DNA from: Phallusia mammillata | Taxonomy: Eukaryota > Chordata > Ascidiacea > Phlebobranchia > Ascidiidae | Length of the DNA stretch: 64,000 nucleotides | Direction of reading: 5' to 3' | Assembly: GCA_003260075.1 (NCBI GenBank) | Contig: QLIY01000208.1 | Span: forward strand, 56,510 to 120,509 | In this document: positions 36,901 through 48,900 of the stretch, piece by piece | How positions within the stretch are numbered: position 1 is the stretch's first letter | How the letters are laid out: every line of letters starts with the position of its first letter | Program-made: the position numbers and the translations under genes | The notes under the pieces: generated by a model | The model's input: only the letters and a program-made list of their open reading frames with translations | The model's database searches: none | What the model was told of the DNA's origin: nothing

Positions 36901-39900
36901 AAATTCAAGAGTCAGGTAAAGTTCAACCGTGATTGTAAAAAATAAACCCACGAAAAATGTCTGCGGGCATTCATTAAAAAAGGAACTTATTTGTTTTCAA
37001 TCTGCAACACAGATAATGAGCGCAACCATTGTCTTGAAACAATTCACTGAGCAAGAAAACAGAAACGTTTAGATTGGATGGTTTGGTGCAGCTTTTATAG
37101 GATGATCTATGTTTTTGAAATCGAAAAGGTGCCTTTAAACTGCCAAAGCCTACCTGATGATACTGACGCATCTGATATCTCGACACATAAGGATGTGAAA
37201 TCGACGTGCCGGTTGAACTCTGACCCCCAGGTGACGTCACGGTCGTTTGGGCGGATGACGTTTTGGTGTTGGGCAGAATATCGAAGTAGGATTCTGTATA
37301 GCTGCGCGCAGTCAATCTTCTGCTAGGTGGCGCCGCGGAGACGGGTGGGTTGTCGTCTGGCGAACTCGGATTGCTCGGTTGTGTTTTTCCTCCGCTGCGT
37401 GTTAGTGGAAAAGCCAGGGCTAACACTTGTGTTAATTGCACGTGTCTCGCACCACCAGCATACAACACCGTTAAGAGTTCGGGAAGCAGCGATTTTTAAG
37501 AAGTTTACCATAGGACATGACAACATTTTAAATTATTGGTGCTCGGGAACAGATATTGTGCTAAAAGCGCTGTTGGTATAGTTTTAATTGGACAGGTACA
37601 CATGATTGACCATACATAAATTTTGTGAGTATTGCAAAACATACTGATTCTTGATGTAACATATATGCGTAAGTCATGCAGATGACAAGCAGTCACGCGG
37701 CAAATGGCGACGATGGATCAAAATCGCCAAGCTTATCACGTGACAGGCACACTGCGCATGCGCACAAACCGACCTACAACCCTGGAAGGTGGTGGTCTGC
37801 GGTGCAGGGGTGGGTGGGGCGCTTTTGGTCGACAGGCGCCGTTGTTTCTGGGTATTGCTGACCGTCTCGTATACGGGCACCACGCTGTATTGCCGCGTCA
37901 GCAAATTCTTGCGCTCGTCGCTGAAATGTTACGGTATAGGACCACGTGATCAAATGACTTGTCCATAGTTGCATTTTAAGCAGCATTATGAAAGGTGGCA
38001 AAGGAAAATAGGTGGTACGAAGTTGGTAAAGAATGATTGTTATAACTATTAAAAGCGTGAATCAAGCCCGCGTCCCAAACATGTGTAGCTCAGCTCAGTC
38101 GGTATAGCGCGAGTCCAGGAAAGTTTCCAGTCCTGAGGTGTAACCCCACCTCAGGCTAGATTTTTTTGCCTATGCCTTGACATATTGGAATGCTTGGGTG
38201 ACCGGCTTGATTCGGTAAAACGGCTTTAATAGGCCTGGCGTAAATAGTATACGGAAAAATAACCTTTACTTGGTGACCCATGTGTTGGGTCACAGAGGAA
38301 ACCCAAGACAGGGGAAAGAAACACGTCATCAGCACTACGTCATACATCCGTTATCCCGCACACGTCACTCGCAAAGTGCAAACGTCACCAAAACAACATT
38401 CGGCAAGAGTAATATTTTACTCACCTGAACTTAAATGTGGGGTCAGCAGGTTCGGTGGGGGTGTTGTGATGAGACCCAGGGGTGACTGCGGGGTAAATAT
38501 TTACGTTTAGGAGGGTTGGATGACGTGGGGTAGCGCAAGCATCCCCATCTCCTGGAAATATAAAACATATTTTTTCGTTAGGGTAAAAATGTTAAATTTT
38601 AAATACAATGTTATCCGCTTGAATGAGTTGTTAATATAGTGTTCTTGCATTATATATAATAATTGCCAATTCACAGTGATATGAAAAACATAAATATGGT
38701 ACAGTTGAGAAAATAAACACATGTTTGCGTAAAATCCAAAACGTGAGTCTATCTAGTTTTAAAGACCACAAGCGTTTTATTAGCAAGAAACAAATAAAAC
38801 GTATAAACACCAACAATGACGAGCCTAGCTCTACGACTATATGGCAGTTACAGAAACTACAAATACTAACCGAAACACAATTCAAGATACTAGCTAAAAA
38901 CGCTAAAACGGACATTTGATTTGCATAACGGCAACGCTATATCTCAAAAGTGGTGGAAACCCGCCACCGAATCTACACCTGCTTCTATATGCTGCAGCAC
39001 ATACCAGAAAAAAGTAAGTCCTCAAGAAATTCATCTTCGACTGGCAAAACAGGTTTTAAACAAAGACTCGCGGTTGTCCAAATAAAAAAATGGTTCGTCG
39101 TGGTTTACACCGTTTGTTTAGCAAACAAACTATTGAACTAATTTACAGATTTTATGGGTATTCTTGTAACTAACTGGGTATAGCCTGAAAAATTTTACCA
39201 CTTATTACAATGATGAAATAGTTTTCAGTTTTAGTGATGTCATATTGACTGTTTTCGCAAGAGTTCCTCAGCTGCGCGTAAAATTATTCCCACCCAAATG
39301 ACTACCTTTCAACCATTCCATTAAAAAGCCTTTTTTTCTTAAACATTAGATGTATAGTCATTGTATTTTCTTCAACTATCTTATGACAATCCCGATTGCC
39401 TAACAATACATTGCCCTGCGTCACACACAACAAACAATTTAACCAATTTACCTAAACTTTAATTCAAAAGAAAAGACTAATACCAATACACTCGTTTAAT
39501 ACTTGCTGAAGTTTGTGCAAGCCGAATTTTAGGGCCATAATATTTAACTTCAAGTGTATGCGTTTCGCAATTTTAAGCCCCCGCACATTTTCCCAATAAA
39601 TCCTATGTAATATCAAAAGCCATTCCACTATGCCGACCACACAATATCATCCACATATCGACTTACCGATTGCTCTGAGAAACCTTGCTATCTCGTTAGC
39701 AAGCGCCCATTGCCGTTTCTGTAGCGCAAGGTCGAATAATTGTGTAGCGTCTTGTCGTGCTACTGCAAGTTGTTCGAGGTTTTGTAATATGATGAGGTAA
39801 GACGCCGCTGTACGGAGCTGCCCGTTTTCTAAACATTCCTAAAAAATATTCACAAAAATGCAAGTTTAAAATGGTTTTTAATGTCCTTTTTCGACATGCG

Positions 39901-42900
39901 ATTTACTACAGATACGTATTTTATCGCGTTGTAAAGATAATGTTGTTTTGTTTTGTATTTAGATAAATAATCTTTAGTTTGAAAAAGTAAGATTGGATTT
40001 TTTGAATTTCCTTGAAAATTAATTTCACTCAACAAAGCTTACAAAGCTTAGGTATAAAAAATGTTTTCAAACCAGAAATACAGCAGATACCAAAAATTGA
40101 CCGGTTGATCAGAAATACGTTACTGACCTCGAATAACTCTCGGGGACTCCCCACTGAGTTGAACAAATATTCCCACAATGCAATCTCGGTCTTTCGCGCA
40201 CAGTGAACTACAGTCTCCAGGTACTGTGGAAATTCTTCGAGGAACTTGATCACGGTTGGAAGAAGAGGGTCAGGGATGGGCTCCGATGCTGTGGCTTCCT
40301 CTTCCAAAACCTGGAAAAGGAGTCGGTATTAAAAAAGTGGTTTGACTTACATTCATGAAATGCCAAGTTATAAGTAGAATCGGGCCGGTCTAGTACCCAG
40401 GTAACAAGCATACAATTTTTTAGCTATGTGCTCGTTTTTGAAGTGGTGCTCAGTGTTAAACCACAATCAATGAAAACGTATAATGTACAAGTTCAAACAA
40501 AGTTTAAGTCAATACTATAACGCTGGGGGTTCTTAACCTGGGGAACACGGATCCCATGTGTGCGATTCATTTTCTAAGTGGTGCAAATATGCATGATTGA
40601 GGGCTATGGAATGGTGGTTACTTTGAAATATATAACTGGGGGTGCTAAAGACTGCTTGGTGAAAAGGGGTTGTGGATAAGGAAAATAAAACTTTAAGGAG
40701 CACTGCTTTCAACAGTGATCAACAACTTAAACGATGGTAGAATGTTGACCAACAAATTTAAAAAAATCCACACAAAATTCACTGTAGAATCGGACTTGGG
40801 AGATTGAGAATTTGATTTTGGAAATTAAGTGCAATTTGGGTGTTGAAATTCATTCTCTTACCTCGTGCAGCATGAGTTCAAGGACGTGCGAAAAGCAGGA
40901 GAGGTTTTGGCATGTGGACGCGAGTTGTAGTGCGTGGTAACCAAGATTCCTTCGTAACAACTGACGGAGAATCTACGGAAGAAAATTAGATTTACTGAAG
41001 TCTTAAACACCAATAGAATCAAAATGGAAAAGTATCACTGCACCTGGTGAAGGTAAATCTCGCAGGTTCGTTCGATGGTGGAAAATTGAAGCGCAGTGTT
41101 TCTTTCGCTCATCCGCTTACTTGTCAGGTTTTCGTCGAAACCTTGCAACTGAATACATCGTACAGCATACACTGATTAGATCACTTCATTTGGAAGAATA
41201 GTGCGGGTTTGCACACTGACAAAGTCATTTTTAGCAATCCCTTAAAACGCATACAAGGTAGTTCCCGAAAAGTCACGTGACCAAAAATTCCACCAAATAA
41301 TGCGCAGTTTCCGCATTTTACCAAAAAGGAACTACTTTATGACAGGATGCAACTGCACGTATCTCAGTCGGCTTAATTTTAGTGATGCATCGAACCCGCT
41401 TCAAAAGGTTCGTGCCGAAACCGAACAATTTCGGTGAATAAGGCCGTAGGCTGAACAAAACAACTTTTGCAGACAACGTAGCTCGTGCTTTATAGATGCA
41501 ACAATTAGTTAATTTCTAGTGTTTTAAATTGGCGATATTGAAAGTTAATCATTAATTTTCATACCCTCATAAAGTTCGATTTCGGTCGAATATCAAAAAA
41601 CTTTGGGTCGAAACCGAAACTTGTTGTAAAATTTTAATCGGTATCGTATCGCACGATTAAGAAAACCATTTCTCACCGTTTCAGACGTGACTCCCAGCAC
41701 TACGGCTTCATTGAAAAGCACAGCGAGTGGGTAACAAGAATCAAGCGAAAAGGCCAGGGTGATGCGACGTGCAGTCAGTAGTTGTAATTCAAACCCACGG
41801 TGACCGCCACCATCGGCGCTGTTGTGCCTGTTAGGACGCGGAGGAAATAGTGGAAGCCAGACTCTTACGCCTGCACCGCCACAGCCAAGCCACAGGGCAT
41901 CGGTTAGATGTACTTTGGCCCTGAAAACCACAAACATAAGATTGTGAATTCGCGAGTGGGTTTAACAATAGCATGTAATGTGCACAGCCGAGTGGAATTG
42001 ATTTGACCAAGCAGGATGTTAAAGTGGAATGTGAGATTGTCTGCGGTGGTATTGTTGTAAAATGCGCTTGTTTAACTATACTTTACAATAATGAGATTTG
42101 TAAAAAGCGTGATAAAAGTGATAATATTTATTGTATTGAATACTGTTCTAATTAATTACTGTATTTTTCATAAAGTTTTCTTAACAGTTTGATTAAACCC
42201 GTGATTCATATTGAAAAAGACGCTTCAAAAGTTAGATAGTTTACACGCACGTTTTATCATACAAGATATGAAACTGCGTTTGATAATTCACCTCTCCATA
42301 ACTTATTAACAAATTTCGTTTAAAGATTGTCCCCACAATGGCTAACAAAACTACACAAAATGCGTTTTGTTTATTGAATATAATTGATACATTTTCCTAT
42401 GGCAAAGTTAGTAATGTTTACTTTTAACTTCCTTGGGCGATAAAAAGCTTTAAAATAGATAAATGAACCTGTTTTTATGCTGAGTTGTCCATATATTTTC
42501 CACACACGAGGCAAGCACTACGGGTGCAGTAAAACGTGTCTGCCTCCGTTCATGGGGAAGAGGTGATAACTGGTCTTCTTGCGGGGATGGAGGTCCGCCG
42601 GGTTCCTCCTCTTCAGATGATCCCTGAAGAAGCAGAAGACGACCTACAAACAAAAATGGGAGTTACTTTCGAGGGAAAAATGAAGCACATCCGCCGACTT
42701 TCCGCAACTGAATGTGTAAAAAAATGTGCATTAAGTTCAGAGAGTCAAAATTTCAATCAAAGCTTCTTACTTAGAGTCATATTCAAGGCCTGACTTCGAT
42801 CATTTAAAAAACTTAAAACAGTTTTGCGTCTCTGAGATCTGGGTAACATAACCATTACAATATGGGTGTGACGTGTATCACTTTAGAAACAATTCATGTT

Positions 42901-45900
42901 GATATTAAGCCAAAAGACTGTTTACTATAGCTATTGTATAAGGTGGAATCTTTAAAAATTTACTTAAACGCGAACACCAAATTCAAAGCACCATTCTGCT
43001 ACCTGCAACGTTTATGATGAGAACTTCAGTCTCTCGCTGCGGCCGACAGAAAGAAGTTGACGACGAAGATCTTCGCACAGCGCTCTCCATGTGCAAGGCA
43101 GTGAGTGTCACAGATGCTACAAGTGTGGGATATGGGACGTAGCGCGCCATTGATACTTCTTGCAGAAAACGAACAGACGCATGCGACCGTGGGCTGCAAA
43201 AAACAACGTTATTAGTAGATTGTTTGGTGAAAATTTGTGATAAAGTAAAATGCAAAGTTATTCAACATTACTACACAAACGTCTGTAGTTATGGTTGATT
43301 TGAAAAAAAGTGAGTATTTTCTGATTTATTGCTCAATGAAACATTAAATTTACAAAACAGAAGATGAGCTATTTTTGAATGATTTTACTTACTTTTTCGG
43401 ATCGTTGGAAAGAACAAAGACACATATTCGGCAATCGTAAGTAAAAAGAATGAGAAGATTCTGGAAGATGTTGACCAACAAAATCTACAACCAAAAAAGT
43501 TTTTGTTTAAGTTTAGACTAATGAAATGAAATAGACTAGTAAATAAGTCAGCTTTTAAAAGCTGGGTAGATGTGGTTCCAATTTCCAGGGTAGGTGGTGT
43601 TCGAATTATTTTTCAAAATGTGCAAATTTGGAACCAAAAGCCTTTTCACACTATCTTCTATTTTGGATGACAAAGTAATGGTTCATTTTAACTATGCCAC
43701 AATCTAACCTTTAGGCAAAACTCATCTAAATAATACAATTTACGCAAGGATAAATACCAGCATGAATAACAGACCTGTGAACGAACTTTCTTGATGCAGG
43801 CAAATGCATTGTCAAGGTTCGTAAGTCTGGGATAGAGTCGAATTTCATCTTGATTCTCCGATAAATTGAAACATGCAACTACCACATAATCCTGCCACCA
43901 GGTCAATCCACCTGTCAATCAAAGTACAAGGGCATGTCCATATTCAGGAAGTTGTTGAAGGTCAATTAATTAAAAATAAAAACTGAACTCTGGTAAACCT
44001 TTGTTTGTGTTTGACTGTGGTGTTGCAGTTTGTTGGTGGCATAGTACATAGTTTTTAAACAATGTCATAAAAAACAGAAGAAATTTGCCTAAATATTTTA
44101 AAGAATTTTGATAGATATTTCTAAATGTTTTTTATACTTTTCACTTTTGGGTTTTCTCTTAAATGTTTTTCTATACTTTTCACTTTGAATTCTTTTGGCA
44201 TGTACCTGTTACCAGTTACCACCATACAGTAGATGGTTTTTGAACAGTGTGCTGATACAAACCAAGAAGACAAAAAAGTGGAAGACATATCTTCTTATCT
44301 GTTACCATTTAATTAATTTTTGAAAGGTCCTAAATTTACTACTGTGATAGAAATTCTTTTGCAGATGTTCTCTTATTTTTTAGCCAAGATTTGTAGTTGT
44401 ACCTGTTACCACCATATCTTTTTCTTGCATGATGTTTCCAAATACTTTCCACTTTCTTGAGGTCACTGTATAATGAGCTAAGCCAAAGTTTCCAGCAATC
44501 GCAAGAAAGCAGCCAGTTTCATCAACAGCAGCAAACTTGACAAAAGAACATTTACATATATTTAATCAAACATCACATCTAGGGATGTTCAAAGTAGAAT
44601 AACGAATCCTTTGGATTCGAATCCAGTTACATTCGAATCCATTTTTGCCGTTTATATCGGGTAATTGGAACCGATATAAATGTGTGCTCTCGTCGTTGGC
44701 AAAAATGTAAACACATGTGTTATGCTTTACCGTCGACGCCCGGTCATTGTACCGGTTGCAAAGACGTCAAGTGCATCGTCGCCGTCAAATCAGTGAGCGC
44801 TATACAAGTTATAACGTCAAGTCACGAGTCGCTATAACAACGTCATAACGACGGTTGTGCGTTGGAGGCATAATTAACGATTACGCATCTGATCACGTGT
44901 TTATGCTTATGCCATTAAATGACATACCGGCGACTTTTTGCAACGTGTTACCAGCATCTAATTGTTTCCAACNAAGTTTTTTCTCAGTTTTCTTTGTTTT
45001 GGTTGTTTTTTTTTACATTACAAATGAAAAATATGTTTTATAATGTATTAAACTGGTCTACTTTAGTTGTTGTCAAGATTAATGATTGCTCAGTGAAAAA
45101 TAATATAAGAATTGGATTCGATATTCTAGATTCGCATCAATTATTCTAGAATACCCAATTATTCTACTTTGAACATCCCTAATCACATCCCAGCAGTTAC
45201 TGAGTGAAACTTACCCTGATTGGCCAGTTGCTGGGCAAGTAGTTGAGTGGAAATTGTATAATTGTCCACTGCTTATTAGCAACAGCTGAACCAAGACTTG
45301 CATTGTTTTCCGGTGCACCGTCAGTAGTTGTTTCATTTGGATTTGTTAGGTTTTCAACACTGGGTTGTGGCTGATGCATTTGGTTCATAAATTGTTCATT
45401 GCTTGCAGGGACGGACCTTTAAAGTAGTTTGGATTAAAAAAATAATGCAAAATTTACAGTAAGATAGAAACAGTCAGAATACCTGTGGAAATATGAAATG
45501 ACTAAAGTTGAATTGATCACACAAAATAGATAACCTACAATTTATGACAAATTGTATCACACAAATCAACCAAATTTTCACTCTATGAATTACATCCATA
45601 TTTTGGGTCAAGAACTTTTTTGTAAACATTTTTTCAGTAACTGCACAAAGTTTTTTCATGAAAACTCACTTTCTCCTTGGTGAGCCATGTTTGGGAGACC
45701 CAAGCTTTTTTGCTTTGGGTGAATTTGGAATGTCCGAGTATGTTGGAAAGATACTAGAGTCCCGCCGTGCAAAATGTGACTTATCTGATGTGTCAGGGTT
45801 GATAAAAGAGTAAGTTTGAGGCCTTTCTCCCAAACTGAGGTATATTTTGTCTTCGCTATGCATTAGCACATGACAATGGTTGCTCTGTGTCAAAGAAAAT

Positions 45901-48900
45901 ACATAGTTTTGGAACCAGCTGTAAAGGTTTAAGATGGTTTCACAAAACAGGTGCCACTAAAATATGGTCCAAAACTTTTCTGCTAAAATACTACAGAGTG
46001 GGTTTTACTATACGCATTACCAATGCTTCTTGGAAATTTGAGGTTATGGTTGGAATTAATATGGATTTCCAGTTATAATACACAAACTTCCTTTCAGATT
46101 CTATGTATCAGTGGTGTATTGTAAAATTTGATATGGTTTTATAACTAATTGTCAAATATATAGGGTAAACCAAAAATGTCTTGTTTTAGGGTGACTATTT
46201 AAGTTTAAAAATTACTCTGTCAAGCAAATGGAATTGTTACAGTATATCTAATGGCAAGAGTCTACAAAAAACTTTTACAATACCAACTTTTAAATTTCCC
46301 AAATTCCCAACAGCAATGGTGTGATAACATACTTTCCAACTTACCATGCAAGGATTCATAGCAAGAGCACTTTTGGCAAATTGTATTTGAAGCAATTGTC
46401 CAACTTCAATGTTTATTTTTGATGCAGGTTCAGCAACACCATTTCCATTTTCAGTCACCAACTTCCTTCTGGCCTTTTTATGGTTGTGTTTAACTTTGTC
46501 TTGCACATGGGATTTCGGATCGAGGGATTTTTGTGGCTTGTCCTCAGGCGTGCCTTCGTGGTTGACTGACTTGGATAGGCCATGGGAGCTGCCCGTCGCA
46601 TTGTTGCTTCCAATCAGCCACAGCGTGTATCCTTCCACTCCCCAACACTGTTGTAAACAACAAGGAAAATGAAGACCAAAAATAAAGTTTCAATACTTGA
46701 GGCATTATATGTAATTTTGCCACTTTCCTAACTCTACCTTGATTTTTTTTGTTATAAATTGCTGTTTCAGAATAGAAAATCATAAAGTTTCATTATTAAT
46801 TAACAAACATAGTATACACATTGCCAGCCCAAATGTATTGTTACAGCTCGAAAACGTATTTATTTCATAAGCACAAGCTTTATGTTCAGTCTATTTCAAA
46901 TCTTTTATAGCAAGATTTTTATAGCAAGACACCCATAAATGAATTTTGACTTCTGACAACAAAAGACTAAATTTGCATTTAAACCCAGTCCCGCCTCCAT
47001 AAATTATGTCATCTATATTTATGTTATCTACTGCTTAAACCAATATCATTGATTTACATACTACATTTTACCAGTTTAGGAGCCTACCATAGATCTGAAA
47101 ACACCCTGTATGTAGGGTGTACCATCAGAAGAATGGGATCTATCAGAAGCAAGTGTGCAAAAGAGGCATGACCCAAACACACTCCACACTGACACACCAC
47201 CATGTAACCATGACAAAGCCAATGCACTGCCATCTGGTGACCACTCCATTTTTAACACTGCACCTGAAACAAAAACAAATATATAAATTTCAGGGAAGTA
47301 TAGCAAACTTCAGCTAGAATTGTTTGGCATACACTTGCTTCTACTTGGTAATATTGAACACACTAGTGTCAACAATTCATAACAAAATATACTAAGACAA
47401 ATTGTAATGCTGTGCATTGAATCTTATTAAAAACACACGTAAAAAATTATGTGTAGAACACTAAAGCTAAAAGTGAACATGACCACTTGGGTATTTAATA
47501 AATTGCCGGCACAGTTAAAAGTACAATGGCAATATCAACGACCAAACATGGGGGGCATTTCAATAACATTGACCACTTCAGTTTGTGATGTTTGCTTTGG
47601 AGGTACTTGTAGAAGTCATTGAGCCCACCCCCAATTGCTAACACTTCGCATATTCCTTTTACTACCACCGTAAGTTCAACAATAATGAATGACCACAAAG
47701 TAGGGTGATGTCAATTGAAGACAAAAATGGTGCTGAAACCATTTTTTACTTTTAAATTATATGTATATAGTACAATTTTCTACAATTCATTTCCACTTCA
47801 CTCCTCAAAAAGAGGATAGCAGAACTCTCAAAGCATTGGTGTAACAACACTTACCAACAGATTTGCAAATATTTGGATATTGTGTTGGTGACAGTGAGAT
47901 AGTGTGTGATAATGTCAGACTCCCAGTAACATCATCGATTGCATAAACACAGCAATCACCACTGAAAGAAAAACATAATCTTTGTAGTCACTGAACAATA
48001 TCAGGTAGCTTAATATCAGATATTATTTAAAATGATAAACAAACAAGTTTAAAATCAAATTTTTAACGTACATGCTTGTTCCAAAGGCAAGTAGTCTGTA
48101 TTTGTTGTTTACAGCTACACATGTTGCATTCACCATCCCAGGGGCCCAAATTCCTCGTGTTTTCCAACCACCTTCTTTCACATCATCTTCCTCGTCAGTA
48201 TTATCACTGCTTGACTGTGTCATGGCAACAAGAGCTGCCCTACCATCACTTAACACCAATGCAAAGCCCTCCAGGAATGGACTATACACAGCTTGGATAG
48301 GACAAACATTTCTTGCTCGTATAAGTGTGCCTAAAATGATATACCTTTTTTGTGTCATTGTTGTTTTGAATTTGTGTTTAGGTTATGATACTTACCAGAC
48401 AAATGCATATCCATCGAAAAAGGAATGTCACAAAGTGCAACTGATTTTCTTTGATCAGTTGCATGTGACCAAGACAGAATTTCAAGTCGTCCATCCATTA
48501 ATGCAACTAACAGTTCATCTTGTACACATGACAAACTGTGGCAAAACAATTTCTTTGATAGGTATTTTTAATGTCTTCAACTATGGTTTATAGCCAGTTG
48601 TTGTGTGGTGAGACTTGACTTTTCAGCCCATAAGTCCCAATAATCTATACTGCCAGTGGTAACACAAATAAACAAATAAGCGTTTTACCTAGAGGTGGAC
48701 TGAATATTCGGTTTGCTGAATTTGTTTTACTAATCGCCTATTTTTACAAAGATTTGGTTTCGACCGTATAGTTTATTGAGATTTGGCTGAAACCGAATCA
48801 TTTACAAACTAAAGTTTAAAGCGTAAAATGTGTCTTTTCTGCTTAATAAGGCACAATACACAATCTTTCAATCTGTGCCATAACTAAAATCATGTCAATT

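Larger units (their letters stand above)
34486..38551 (-). other. RIC1: RIC1 variable linker and following helices, exons 21-28
   Basis: Exons are 38425-38551, 37774-37920, 37154-37394, 36791-36867, 36413-36500, 35828-35937, 35314-35417 and 34486-34703. Exons 21-24 are Ser/Thr/Pro-rich and poorly conserved. Exons 25-27 return to the family pattern: [41 protein letters not shown] and [20 protein letters not shown]. Exon 28 contains the frame-breaking duplication. Exons 21-24 were placed by splice sites and phase more than by similarity, so they are less certain. Confidence 0.85.
39667..42643 (-). other. RIC1: RIC1 conserved alpha-helical RIC1 domain, exons 15-20
   Basis: Exons are 42469-42643, 41677-41920, 41044-41148, 40862-40972, 40128-40310 and 39667-39838 (about residues 794-1123). 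This is the most conserved part: [96 protein letters not shown] and [12 protein letters not shown] all match the vertebrate protein closely. It corresponds to the family-defining RIC1 domain. Confidence 0.95.

Noticed and set aside
38083..38167. Functional tRNA gene
   Set aside because: The A box is good but contains a duplicated segment, and the T arm lacks a B box.
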